This document shows, piece after piece, positions 28,463 through 38,866 of a stretch of 64,000 nucleotides of DNA. Positions within the stretch are counted from its first letter, which is position 1. Every line of letters begins with the position of its first letter. Under the pieces are notes generated by a model. It had not been told where the DNA came from and ran no database searches. It was given only the letters and a program-made list of their open reading frames with translations. The DNA is taken from NCBI GenBank assembly GCA_949752735.1, contig OX457041.1:30338400-30402399 (forward strand), given 5' to 3'. Position numbers and translations under genes: made by a program. This stretch comes from Lumbricus terrestris (Eukaryota > Annelida > Clitellata > Crassiclitellata > Lumbricidae).

Positions 28463-30848
28463 CAGGCCCGCATTAAGGTAGGTGCTAAGGGTGCTGCAGC
28501 ACCGGGCCCGCAGGTTTGAGGGGCCCGCATTTTCGGAAGTGATGAAATTTCTTAGTGGGAATGTTGCGACATTATAGTAAAATACGCAGTCATTGCCGAC
28601 GAAATTTGTTCAAACTTACAGTTTTCTATGAATTAATTGAAATTGCAGGAACTTATAATTGTTGTAATTTTATCTTTGGGAAGTACATGTATGACCTTTC
28701 AACAGTGATGTCATAAAGCAGATCAATAATTTTGACTGACCTCTCGAAATAGGCCTACGAGAAATAAAGTTAGAAGAAATGTTATTGGTTAACTCTTAAT
28801 TTCTGGGACCCGTCTTCGTTTATCATCTTCGTCTCTAGTTTTCTGCCTCCTACAGCCAGGTTGAAATGTCAGAGTCAACATTACTCTCGATGTTGGGTCT
28901 CTTCTTCGAGCTTTCACTATCTATTAATTTTGCCATCATCCAATCCAGCATCATCTGTCGTGATCTTCCTCTTGTCGCATCCTCTTAATTGTTCCTTCGA
29001 TGACCGTTCTTTGCAGTGAGTCTGCCCTCGGCATCTATGCATAGGCGCCGAGTTGACCCGAAGAGTGTGAGTGCGCAAACGAATGTGAAAGAAATCCGCG
29101 CGTGAGCGCGAAAAATTTTTGGAGCCTTTTTTGACAGGAGAGTTATTGAAATTACCTCTGCTCATAGGCGGAGACCTGTTCATGGTTTTAGGGGACGAAC
29201 TCGCGGTCAAAGGAGATAGCCGAGCAGGGAAGGACCGAAGGGTCTTGGGGAGTGGATGTGCTCCTAACCATTTTCGAATTTTTTTTTCTTGCCACACTGC
29301 GATATAGTAGCATCTTAGGCTGTCATTTTTGCGAAATTGTCGTGGCTTAAGACTTGGAAAGCATCCCAGCCGTTGTTCAAAAAAGAATTTCCAAACAACA
29401 TGAAATAGTGACATTTTAGGCTGTTATCTCATTAAAATTTCCCATTATTTCATTGTTTGAAGGTGTGATTTAAGACTCCATTAAATATTCTTCCCAATTG
29501 CTTAAAAAGTTTTGATCACTCTTTGGGTCAACACAGGAATCCACACAGAAGAAAGCCACAATCTTCGTTAGCATGGGCATCTTGGAGCACTCTCCCCTAA
29601 TTAGGTCAACACTCAACAGACTCAAATTTTGCCCAAGAAATAAAAAATTCTGTCTACATTAACCACTATTTAGTGAGCCAATAATAACATTGTGGAAGAT
29701 AGTTTTTCCAGACAATTTAGTCAAGGCTCATTTGTTAATTAACGCAGACAAAACAATATCCAGCTTTAGTGAAGCTGGGAGGTGATTCTCGCGCAGTGAG
29801 GATCATTATGTATATAGCCTAGCATGTACAATAAAAAGAAAGTAATTGAAATCGTCGCCTTCGTCCGTAATATAAAAAATGACTGAAGCAAATCAAATGA
29901 GCAGGATTTCGAGGTTTTATTCGTATTCGTATGGAGTTCAGACTACCGAATTCGGTAAAACTGGAGTAATAGTAAGGTATAGGCTACTAACTGAGATAAA
30001 AGAAAACTTGTGAAAGACGCAATGATTTTTATAGATAAGCAATGCCAACAGAGAAATAATATAAAAAGCGCATCTTGTTGGCTGATTTCTGGTGGTGCCC
30101 ATGCATAGGCGGGCCTCGCATGGCCAATTTCTGGTGGTGCTCAGCACTCACGGGCCTCGCAGAGTCGGCGCCCATGCATCTATGCTAACCAATTTCATTG
30201 TCTCGATCTTTACTCTGTGCTCTCTCAGGGTTCTTTCTTCCCCGATTATTCCGAGACCTAAAATAAGACTCTAAAGATCAGTTTACCAGGACATTATTGG
30301 AGTCGGCGAAAGACATCGTATGCTGTGTGTTATTACACCTGAAAATAGGAAGAGGAACTTACAGCATAAATTTTAAATAGGGCCTACAGGAATTATGATA
30401 AACTGAGAAGAAAAAATTACCAGGAATCCGAAGACCATGAGAAAAAGGGATAGGCCTAGGCCTATATAAAAAAAGACTGGAACCCCCCGAAATGTGGACA
30501 TAGAAACCAATAAGAAAATCAACGGGATGTAACATGAGCATAGGGCCTACATGTATAACTATTTAACAAATGAAGAAGTCGTTCTTCCTTCTGTCACTGT
30601 ATAGACTTACTCATGTATGTATGTTTGTATACCTATATAAGTAAGTAATAAGTATCCATAGGCTACATAAGAGTCCCAGATGATTATAATACTTTTTTTA
30701 TGTAAAACAAATACACTCTAGGAAAAGCATCCATAGACCTTACTAATTAATTAACATGGTATAATTACTGGTGAACAGGTGACTGACCGAAGAGGGCCCT
30801 CAAAGTTATGACAGCACCCGGGCCCGCACTAGCCTTAATGCGGGCCTG
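28463..30848. mobile_element. hAT element with perfect 8-bp target duplication
   Basis: Ends CAGGCCCGCATTAAGG and CCTTAATGCGGGCCTG are perfect 16-bp inverted repeats, flanked by GCTTAAGG on both sides (28455-28462, 30849-30856). A subterminal CACCGGGCCCGC/GCACCCGGGCCCGC pair follows. A second hAT (29040-30176) is inside. No transposase domain recognised. Confidence 0.9.
29040..30176. mobile_element. Nested hAT with perfect 8-bp target duplication
   Basis: Ends CATAGGCGCCGAG and GTCGGCGCCCATG, flanked on both sides by CATCTATG (29032-29039, 30177-30184). The inner right end repeats 'atttctggtggtgc' twice. Further CATAGGCGG-like motifs at 29163 and 30102 suggest more, older ends within. Confidence 0.82.
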
Positions 30849-31110
30849 GCTTAAGGCTATGCCTAGCGGTCCTTGCGGATTCCGCTGTAGCCTATAATAG
30901 GGCTATAATTATATCTCTTTTCTTTTCAATCCTCTCAAAACCTAATCGTCCTCTACGACCTCCCTATAAATTCCTCCCCGTGAGGTCACTCCGTACGAGT
31001 GGCGTAGACAAGTGCATGGGGTTTCGGGAGTTACCCCCCCATTGGCCTAGGGCAAAAGTTTTTAAGGGCTATTCATTTAAATAAGAAAAACAAAATAATT
31101 ACTTGTAGCC

Positions 31111-31615
31111 TAATATAGCAATTTTTAAATGCCCCGAGGTATTTAGGATCCCTCAGGGACTTCATTACTAATTATTGGTTAAAAACTAGCAAATAGCAAT
31201 TGTTTTTCTTACTTTATTCCTTTTGCTACTTTATTCGCTTTTTTATTAACCGTATTACGTACTGTAGGGGTTGATGCCAGAAAGGGCATCCGGCCAGGCC
31301 ATAAAAAATCCACCACCACCCCAATCATAAATTCCTGGTTAGCATGCAATCGTAATCGTAAACTCGATTACGATTGCATGCTAACCAGGAATTTATGATT
31401 GGGGTGGTGGTGGATTTTTTATGGCCTGGCCGGATGCCCTTTCTGGCATCAACCCCTATACAGTACGTAATACGGTTAATAAAAAAGCGAATAAAGTAGC
31501 AAAAGGAATAAAGTAAGAAAAACAATTGCTATTTACTAGTTTTTAACCAATAATTAGTAATGAAGTCCCTGAGGGATCCTAAATACCTCGGGGCATTTAA
31601 AAAATTGCTATATTA
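31111..31615. repeat. 500-bp near-perfect palindrome (6-nt loop)
   Basis: Left arm 31111-31358 and right arm 31365-31615 are reverse complements with only a few one-base differences, around a loop of six bases. The stem end at the loop is AGCATGCAATCGTAATCG. It has no coding content. It could be a recent foldback transposon, an inverted duplication, or an assembly artefact. Confidence 0.92.
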
Positions 31616-31841
31616 TATATATGCACTGCTCCATACAATTTAGACACAGACCACAAGATTATCACATGCATTTACCTAGAGTCAATTTATAGAGCATATA
31701 CTTTTGTCAACATATTTTTTATTATGAGAACGTTTGGATGTTCCCACGGCAGAACAGCACTAGCAGTCTAGCACAGGTATATAGATCGATCGATACACAT
31801 GTATTATGACGTAGGCCTATAACGGTATAATTAAGCTGCAG

Positions 31842-32148
31842 CAGGGGCGCCCGCAGGCGTACGCACTTACGCAAGTGCGTAGGCCTACAGCAGCGGCGCT
31901 CGCAGACGTACGCACATAGGTAAGTGCGTACAGCGCGATGACACAAAAGGTATGTTTTGGGAAAATTTTTGGCTGATGACTAAAAAAAAAGGGTCATCAG
32001 TTTTTTCGGCGGATAGAAAAGGTATGTTTTGGGGAAATTCTAGGTTGATCAGTTTTTTCGGCGGCCTAACGAAAAATTTTCCCTGAACATTCGCCCCTCC
32101 ATCGAAAATTTCTGTGCGTACAAGAAAAAAATCCTGCGGGCGCCGCTG
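31842..32148. mobile_element. hAT MITE with perfect 8-bp target duplication
   Basis: Starts CAGGGGCGCCCGCAGG and ends CCTGCGGGCGCCGCTG, flanked by AGCTGCAG on both sides (31834-31841, 32149-32156). Near the left end 'cgtacgcac' and 'agtgcgtaggcctacagc' are duplicated. The core is gactaaaaaaaaagggtcatcag. Confidence 0.88.
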
Positions 32149-32283
32149 AGCTGCAGGTTGGACGGTTTTCGTCATGTAGGCATATGCCTACTGCCTAGGC
32201 ATATATTATATGCATATAGGGCCTATTATACAAGTCTATTAGGCAGGTCTATGGGCCTATATTCACCAACAATCATGCATAAT

Positions 32284-32695
32284 CATGGGCGGAGACTTAC
32301 GGGGGACAGAGGGACGGTCCCCCTCAATGGATGTGGTGGGGACGGCCCATGCATTAAATTTTGTCCCTCCCCCAATCGTTAGGTGTTAGGACATGTAGGC
32401 CTACCACACTTGACGAAACACACTGAGAGGTTATAACGTTAGAAGATAGAAGAGAAGAGAACAACATATAGGCCTATAAATTATAACGACTAAAAAAAGT
32501 TAATTAACTTTTTTGGTAGAAGAAGGTGGGATTTTTCATCGACATTTCGGACGGATGAGTAAAAAAAGGTCGTCAGAAATGTTTGCCGGCAAAAAGATGG
32601 AAAATTTTCGTCTGCGTCTCAGCCATTCGTCCGCCCAAAATCTTCGGCCGCTCGTTTTCGTCCCCCGCAAGTCTCCGCCCAAGTCTCCGCCCATG
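32284..32695. mobile_element. hAT MITE with CATGGGCGGAGACTT ends
   Basis: Starts CATGGGCGGAGACTTACGGG and ends with AAGTCTCCGCCCATG, the last piece duplicated (CAAGTCTCCGCCCAAGTCTC). Flanks TGCATAAT and TGCATAGG share six of eight bases. The core gagtaaaaaaaggtcgtcaga is as in the other MITEs of this type. Confidence 0.75.
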
Positions 32696-32796
32696 TGCAT
32701 AGGCCTAATGGGTATTCACCTATTTAATTATTGTTATAAGTCCGGAAGTTCAAACCTTTTGGATGACATAGCATTCAGACAACTTAATTCAGCATC

Positions 32797-32992
32797 GAAA
32801 AACGGTAGGTGGCCTCACTAAAAGTGATACAACTTTTATTCTGTTTGAAATAGGCTATCTTGATGAAATCTGGCCATGATGTTTAAATATGAATTGTCTA
32901 TAAGCCTGTGAAATTTCATTCGAAATTTGTACTTTTGGTCAAGATATTGAAAAAAAACCGTGGGGGTATTTTTTTACCCACCCCATATATAA
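32797..32992. mobile_element. Single-unit relative of the 7083-7850 foldback element
   Basis: 'ggtaggtggcctcactaaaagtga', 'ttctgtttgaaata', 'gaattgtctataa' and the end 'tttttacccacccc' match one arm of the 7083-7850 element. No second arm is present. Confidence 0.7.
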
Positions 32993-33279
32993 AAAATTTC
33001 AACTTTTGGTTTGAACGAGCTACGCACAGCTTGATTTTGATCACGCTGCAGAAATGTCGAGGCTACATTATAATTTTAAGATTAAGTTTGCACCAATCTG
33101 TCCCCCTCTGTGCGTTTAACTCCTCCCCGCGGGGCCCCGGCATTGACATCGACCTATAGCTCTAGGCCTATAGCCTACTAGGCTACTCCCCTGCATGTCT
33201 GCGTGACAGCATAACTACTGCAATGCACAATATTTGTAAGCCTAATGCTTCAAAAGATGAGTGACGCCTGATGAACATC

Positions 33280-33335
33280 GTAATCGTAATCGTAAACTTG
33301 AAATTTCTAAAGCGCCACTCGAAAGCCAAGCGCAG
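33280..33335 (-). mobile_element. Retroelement 3'-tail relic (TTACGA repeats)
   Basis: Reverse complement reads GTGGCGCTTTAGAAATTTC followed by AAGTTTACGATTACGATTAC, a LINE/SINE-style tail (GGCGCTxTAxAAAT) ending in a short repeat. Confidence 0.4.
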
Positions 33336-33349
33336 GGCACCAGCTTATT

Positions 33350-34130
33350 CACGAGCGCTGCTCAACTAGCGCCAATTCTTCTAACAAAATCTTGCTTTGG
33401 TGAATTGGTGGCATCTGTGCTATGGTCAGTTCTCTTCGGGTATTTACGCGTGCAGTTCGTGACGACCGGTCGAGTAGAATAACACAGTAGGTCTATATAT
33501 AGTTTCTTTTCTCGTATTAATGACCTGCTTAAATTAGCTTAGAACTAGGCCTACAATGCTTAATTTAAATGTATTCTTAATCGACCTAATAACATATCGG
33601 ACTGTCGACCTAACTCAATCGATCACGACTTCCTGCAGTCGATTTGGTCAGTCGTTCCAGCTCCTTCCTGCTGCATGGAGAACCGATTCCTCTACTGTAG
33701 GTCGTCTAGCTCGTCCCTATAACGCCTTCCGAGAGTGAATCCCGACTCCAGATGTCGCCCTTTTTATTCATTAAGTTCCCTCTGTCTGCATGCGTAACAG
33801 CCTAGCCTAATGCAATTTACAATATATATATATTTGTAATGCTTTTAAAGATGGTTGACGATTGGAGATGATTGGCGTACGTTCCAGCCCCCTTTTATCG
33901 TAGTTCTCTCCATATATGGTCATCTGTCTGTTGTATGCCGATTTATGTGCATTTCACATCTGGTTTAAATTTCCAAATATGTGAATAACACATATTAATA
34001 TTAATATATATTAACATGTGTTATTCACATAATTATATATATTAATATGTGTTATTCACACTATGGCCTAACATTCGTTCTTGCGTTTTATCTTCATCTC
34101 ACATCCGGTTTTCCATCTGTCCTGTCTCGG
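33350..34130. other. No gene; local AT inverted repeats
   Basis: Apart from a set of TGTGAATAACACATATTAAT words in both orientations at 33978-34062, which could fold into hairpins, nothing was recognised here. Confidence 0.5.
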
Positions 34131-34140
34131 CCATATTATA

Positions 34141-35034
34141 CACCGTGGTTCAAAAAAGTAAGCCAAACTGCTTTTCATATATCTCCAACGCCTGATTATT
34201 AATCATTCTAAATTTTCCCATTATTTAGAGAATTGAACCAAGAATATGATTCCAAGATATCATTTTATAAATTTTAACGGATAGAAATATATTCATTCAT
34301 TCATTCATTCCGAAAACTTATATAGCGCCCCTTCAAGAAGCCTACTCAGAGGCGCTCCCAGTCCAGCCACAGCTGGAATATGAATCTTTCAATTTCATCT
34401 ACCGAAATTTTAGTTTACCAGCAATCTTCCTTTGGGTTTTTAACAAAGTACTTCAAACATGAAAGAAGTCTTTAATAATTTTGTGAAGAAACTTTAAGTA
34501 GTTAATTATTGTTTGATTATTTACATAAAGAAGATGTTATAGATGACAGGATTTAAATCTGGACTGTTCGGATGCCATAATGTGGGAGAAATGAAGTATG
34601 GCGTTATCTCTTGTTAGCATTTCGATGGCTTGCTCTGTGGCCTGGCACTGTTCTGTAGAAAAAGTAAATAACCTTCTGTTGCTATAGATTTCTGATAATT
34701 ACAGGTGGAAGATGTTGTGACAGCAGAACGTTGCGATAATATGCTCCGTTAATTTTAACTCCAGGATCACTGAAAACCAAACTTGGGAACTAAGCATCGA
34801 AACTGCATGCAACGAGCACCATAACAGACTTGCTGAAAACTGAAATTTAGGGAGATGAAGTTGAAAGATTATAGTATCTTTATATCCGTTCAAATCAATG
34901 AGATGATATTTTGGAATCCTATTCTTTGTTCAATTCTCTAAATATTTGAAAAATGTTAGTGTGATTAATCATCAGGCATTAGGCTAGAGATATAAGAAAA
35001 ACAGCTTGGATTACTTTTTGAATGAACCGCGGTG
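34141..35034. mobile_element. Tc1/mariner-type relic (second copy of the 16681 family)
   Basis: Starts CACCGTGGTTCAAAAAAGTA and ends ttttgaatgaaccgcggtg, flanked by TA. Transposase remnants are on the minus strand (around 34540-34650, inverted match to 17225-17335). A LINE 3' tail (34293-34378) is inserted near the left end. Not coding. Confidence 0.85.
34293..34378 (-). mobile_element. L2-like LINE 3' tail inserted in a mariner relic
   Basis: Reverse complement: GGGAGCGCCTCTGAGTAGGC, TTCTTGAAGGGGCGCTATAT and a GAATGAATG tail. It interrupts the inner left part of the mariner relic ('ggatagaaatat' and then 'aatatgaatctttcaa'). Confidence 0.75.
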
Positions 35035-35117
35035 TATAATATATCGATCATTCATCTCAACAACCACGTAATGCATCTCAATCAAAGACATATCGTAGGC
35101 CTACATCTTTAATATAT

Positions 35118-35969
35118 TTCTCAAAGTTTGTCCTTCCGTTTGTATGTCCGGATGTATTTTGACACTTCGTCCCAGAAAATAAAATTTCACAGGTGGAGGT
35201 CAGAGTCAGTGGTGGCGTGTTGTGGGGTAGGGGGTGGGGTGGGGTGGAATGAAAGTGAAAGGTGAGGGTGGTAGGGAGGAAGTTTGGGGGGGGGATTTTC
35301 CCCGAAAACCAAAATTATACGGGTGGCGTACCGGTGGAGGTCATGAGTTAGTGGTGGCGTGTTGTGGAGAGTGGCGCGGGGAGAGGGGTGGGGGAAAATT
35401 TGGGGAGGGGGAATTTTCCCCTCGAAAACCAAAATTTCACAAGTGGCGTACGGGTGAAGGTCGGAGTTAGTGGTGGCGTGTTGTGGAGGGGGAATTTGGG
35501 GGAAGGAATTTTTTCCCCGAAAACCAAAATTTCACGAGTGGCGTACCGGTGGAGATCGGATTCGATTTATAGTGGTGGCGTGTTGTTGAGGGGGGTGGGA
35601 AAAAGGAGGGGTGGGAGGAAATTGAGGTGGAAATTTTTTCCCCGAAAAACAAAATTTCACGGGTGGCGTACCGGTGAAGGTCGGAGTTAGTGGTGGCGTG
35701 TTGTGGGGTGGGCGGCCAGAGGGCGGAGGTTTTTTTTGGAGGGGGGGGAATTTTCCCGAAAACCAAAATTTCACGGGTGGCGTCCCGGTGGAGGTCGGAG
35801 TTAGTGGTGGTGTGTTGTGGGGGGAGGTGGGGAAGGGGGAACTTGGGGGGATTTTTCCCCCGAAAACTCAAATTTCTCGGATGGCGTACCGGTGGATGTT
35901 GGAGTGTGTGGTTGTGGCCGGAGCGGGTCGAATCCTAAATTTCCCGGGCAACACCGGGTACTCCAGCTA
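35118..35969 (+). mobile_element. Helitron-like non-autonomous element with minisatellite core
   Basis: The 5' part has TTCCGTTTGTATGTCCGGAT, also seen at 57790-57810. The 3' end is CCCGGGCAACACCGGGTACT followed by CCAGCTAG and T: a short hairpin and CTAG|T, the Helitron 3' signature. The same 3' block occurs at 5940-6187 and, in worn form, 59040-59150. The exact 5' border is approximate. The body is a G-rich minisatellite. No Rep/helicase. Confidence 0.68.
35192..35920. repeat. G-rich minisatellite, about 6 units of 105-140 bp
   Basis: Units contain 'gtggtggcgtgttgtgg' at about 35211, 35354, 35472, 35576, 35692 and 35808, then a poly-G stretch, 'attttccccgaaaaccaaaa' and 'tttcacgggtggcgtaccgg'. 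Unit lengths vary because of the G-runs. All open frames here are by-products of the repeat. Confidence 0.88.
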
Positions 35970-36149
35970 GTTTACTATAAATTATGATGTCTATGACCTC
36001 AAATGCATGGTCTCGGCTTGCCTTCTGTGGCCATAATATCCGGCAGGATTAACAATTGCCAGGTCGTCGCGAAAAGCGCGAGTTGGGCGAGTTTTGAAAG
36101 CGCTCGCGAGTCATAACCCAGCCTCCTCTTCCATTACAATATTCTACAG

Positions 36150-36270
36150 CATTGGTATTGCCGCCATATTAAAGCAGTGGATCTTCAACCGATATCCTCA
36201 CAGTCACATGCATTGATAATGAATCGAAATGTTATAGGACTAGGTCACTAGGATTTAAGCCCTTAACAGG
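36150..36270 (+). promoter_or_regulatory. Candidate promoter and 5' non-coding exon of the glycosyltransferase
   Basis: GCCGCCATATT at 36160-36170 resembles the YY1-type motif common at TATA-less start sites. An excellent splice donor (AACAG|GTAAGTAT) has its GT at 36270-36271. Possible acceptors before the coding start include ctgtatacacag near 36640 and gattaggcag near 36662. The region just upstream (36060-36120) is rich in CG-containing words. All inferred from motifs. Confidence 0.4.
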
Positions 36271-36730
36271 TAAGTATACTGTATACGGTCTTTGCTAGCA
36301 GGTGAAAAATTAATCAGACAGCCGGGACTAATATTATTCCACACAGAACTGGGAAGTCTTTAATACACGCTACGTCACCAATGTAAGCGCCTTAACATCG
36401 CGGCGCTCCTGGTGGTCGAATAGTAAAATCATAACAAACGCATTGCGGTTTCTGATACCTTTGAATAAAAATCGACGAATAATTATATTTTCAATGTAAA
36501 TATTGCTCGTTGAGAGTGAAACATCTCATATTTAGCATCTGGCTGAAATTCTGAAGCGTGGCGACATGTAGGGTAGGATTAACAAAATAACATTACTGTG
36601 CACGACTCAGCACGAGTTTCCATTTCTGTATACACAGCTCCTAGATTTCTTGATTAGGCAGGTGGTTCGAAACTTGCGAAATGTTATACTGTAGGCAAAG
36701 ATAAACAGGTAAATGTGGATCAAACCAGAG

Positions 36731-36736
36731 ATGTAG
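36731..36736 (+). promoter_or_regulatory. Start-stop element (ATG-TAG) upstream of the glycosyltransferase
   Basis: ATG directly followed by TAG, in frame with and 39 nt before the main ATG at 36770. Minimal start-stop uORFs are known to hold ribosomes and lower downstream translation. Whether this stretch is in the mature mRNA is not proven. Confidence 0.45.
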
Positions 36737-36769
36737 GGGTTGTCACAGCCCCGTATTAGCGACACAAAC

Positions 36770-37837
36770 ATGTACACAATCCGCGTTAGGTCTTCACAGT
36801 TCGTGCTCATCATTGTAACAGTCGTTTTGGTTGCGTTGATCGGCTATCGACAGGTAACGAGACACGCGGAAAAGAAGAAAGCTACCGAACAAGCTGAAGC
36901 CCGGTCATTCAACCTGAGCCTGGCCAAACTGTCGACCAAAATTCTTTCGCCATATTGGAATTTTCGTCCAAGCTTCCTAAATGTTCCAAACGGTGACTTC
37001 GTTTCCCCGAAAATTCCACACATAATTCATCAAGTCTGGGACACTAACATGGTGCCACGCAGGTACGAGAAGTGGATAAAAACGTGGAAGGCACTCCACC
37101 CAAATTGGGAGCACTGGCTCTGGACTCTGGATGATGTGCGGAAACTAGTGGCCAAACATTATTCAGATCACCTAGTCCTGTATGACAGCTACCAAGAGCC
37201 AATCTTCAGAGCCGATGTCATGCGCTATTTCGTCCTCCACCATTTTGGAGGGATATACGTTGACCTTGACATGGAAGCACTTAAGCCTCTGGACAACTGG
37301 ACTTTCCACTACAACTGCCTGGTCAGTGAGGAGTGCTATGAACATGCCTACGTCGTCCGAGAACAGACGGATGCAAACATCCTTAATGGCTTCATTGCTT
37401 GTCAAAGAGGTCACCCATTCCTCAAGTTGGCCATCGAATCATTGGGAGAATTTGCAAGAAAAGACTTCGGAAATCCACTTTATGCCACAGGGCCTTTCTT
37501 TTTTGATGCAGTCTTACAACAGTACAAAAAATCGTCTGTTGGTGTCGACACTGTCACAGTTGTCCCTCCACGATATTTTTTCCCTACTTATGATGAGAGT
37601 GAAAGCGATACCATTTCAGGGAAATGCTATCCAAAGAAGCTACGGAAAATGCCAGAAAAGGGACAGTTAGTTTGCCGAGAGTTAATAACGCATAGCTTTA
37701 GGAACCTGCGCAGTGCGGATGCATATACAGACCACTACTGGGTCCATGCTCACATGTATGATGCGGCTTGGAAGATGTCAAATGCAGAAACGGTTTCAGT
37801 GATGGCACCTGGCATCAGTTCTCCAAAAACAGACTAA
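36770..37837 (+). CDS. DXD-motif glycosyltransferase (GT32/Gly_transf_sug family), type II membrane protein
   Basis: 355 residues in one exon, ending TAA. A short basic N-terminus (MYTIRVRSS) precedes a single membrane helix FVLIIVTVVLVALIGY (about residues 11-26), then a lumenal stem and catalytic domain. Motifs: IPHIIHQVWDTN (residues about 82-93), NWEHWLWT, RADVMRYFVLHHFGGIYVDL followed by DMEALKPLD (the DxD metal/nucleotide-sugar site is DLD), and HSFRNLRSAD, HYWVHAHMYD near the C-terminus. This is the pattern of GT32 enzymes related to fungal Och1 and Sur1/Csh1. The donor and acceptor sugars cannot be deduced. The ATG at 36770 was chosen because an in-frame TAG lies 36 nt upstream with no other ATG between. 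Length fits the family. A Golgi or ER location is inferred from topology. Confidence 0.92.
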   Translation: MYTIRVRSSQFVLIIVTVVLVALIGYRQVTRHAEKKKATEQAEARSFNLSLAKLSTKILSPYWNFRPSFLNVPNGDFVSPKIPHIIHQVWDTNMVPRRYEKWIKTWKALHPNWEHWLWTLDDVRKLVAKHYSDHLVLYDSYQEPIFRADVMRYFVLHHFGGIYVDLDMEALKPLDNWTFHYNCLVSEECYEHAYVVREQTDANILNGFIACQRGHPFLKLAIESLGEFARKDFGNPLYATGPFFFDAVLQQYKKSSVGVDTVTVVPPRYFFPTYDESESDTISGKCYPKKLRKMPEKGQLVCRELITHSFRNLRSADAYTDHYWVHAHMYDAAWKMSNAETVSVMAPGISSPKTD

Positions 37838-38418
37838 ATATGAAATGGAGTGCTACAGATTGAGAACTTGAAACATTCCAGCCTAGAGAGGTTCTGCTTT
37901 GTAAGTGCCCACAATGCAGAGAAAGTTTTGATGTATTATTTTACTCTTAAGTAACATCTTAAGACCATTATTCATACTATTTGATGCAGAAAGTCTAAGA
38001 TTGCAGCAACTTGGTACAACTATGTTTAAGAGACGGCCAACTGTCAAACAATGAACATGGATCTTCTGTACGTTTGTCTGTGAAAGATAGAAGAGACAAT
38101 CCAAAATAAGTTTAATTCGTCTTTTGATGTAGTAGAATTTTATACCTTTTAAGTTCAGCCTTATACATGTACAACCTTGCACAGACCAAATGTCAGTAAC
38201 CATGAAGTCGCCTAGTGTGAAATCATTGAAAAGGATTGGATGGACATTGGATAACATTTATGCATACTTCATTGTTAGCTATTACTGAATCTTAGATGAT
38301 AAAATAGTTCTGACTGTTGAAGGCACAATTTGGCTCACTGACTAAATATTCACTAAATGTGAACTGCTGACATATTTGCAAAAAATCTAAATTGTTGCGA
38401 TGTACATTTTCCCTTCTA

Positions 38419-38424
38419 AATAAA
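38419..38424 (+). terminator. AATAAA polyadenylation signal of the glycosyltransferase
   Basis: AATAAA about 580 bp after the stop codon and just before a LINE relic begins. A plausible 3' UTR end. Confidence 0.5.
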
Positions 38425-38479
38425 TAATTACTCAAGCAGCGTATCAAATATCAATTACAGGATTGCTGCTCTAGTCTGG

Positions 38480-38795
38480 CACTGCGTGATGGGCCTTGTT
38501 CCTGCCTACCTTTGTGAGATTTATAGCCCTACTCTTGGCGATTAAAACTTGCATGGGTCTGTTCAGCTGAACAAGGTCTACTCTCTGTCCATAGTGCTCA
38601 AACCTCCACTACACAGAACCATGCCTTTCTCGGTGGTAGGCCCCTTGACCTGGAATGGCCTCCCCTTTGTGATCTGCTTCCATCTAGAACTTCTCTCATC
38701 TTACAACAGTTTCATTTAGCTGTGCTAGGGTTGGGAGCACCTCTGAGTAGTCCCCCTTTGAAGAAGTGCTATACACATTCTAATGAATGAATAAT
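38480..38795 (+). mobile_element. L2/CR1-like LINE 3' end
   Basis: A degenerate ORF end (ctcggtggtaggccccttga / cctggaatggcctcccc, the 'G--TWNGLP' block) is followed by GGGAGCACCTCTGAGTAGTC, CCCTTTGAAGAAGTGCTATA and TGAA repeats. 5'-truncated. Confidence 0.75.
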
Positions 38796-38866
38796 TACCT
38801 ACAAAGCAGTTCCTTGTAATGCCACTTTTGCAGAAAGACAATATTTTCAGTAAGCCTCTGAAGACA

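Noticed and set aside
28917..29414. 165-codon open frame on the minus strand
   Set aside because: Lies across the edge of a nested hAT, with no recognisable domain and low-complexity Ser/Arg content.
35187..35970. Several overlapping open frames on both strands rich in Gly/Arg or Pro/Thr
   Set aside because: They come from the G-rich minisatellite; there is no splice or start context and no domain.
36740..36769. Extended start of the glycosyltransferase at a TTG codon
   Set aside because: TTG is not a usual start in animals; the first in-frame ATG is at 36770 and puts the membrane helix close to the N-terminus, as in type II proteins.
37182..37670. 162-codon open frame on the plus strand
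   Set aside because: Out-of-frame shadow of the GT32 glycosyltransferase, whose own frame has clear family motifs.
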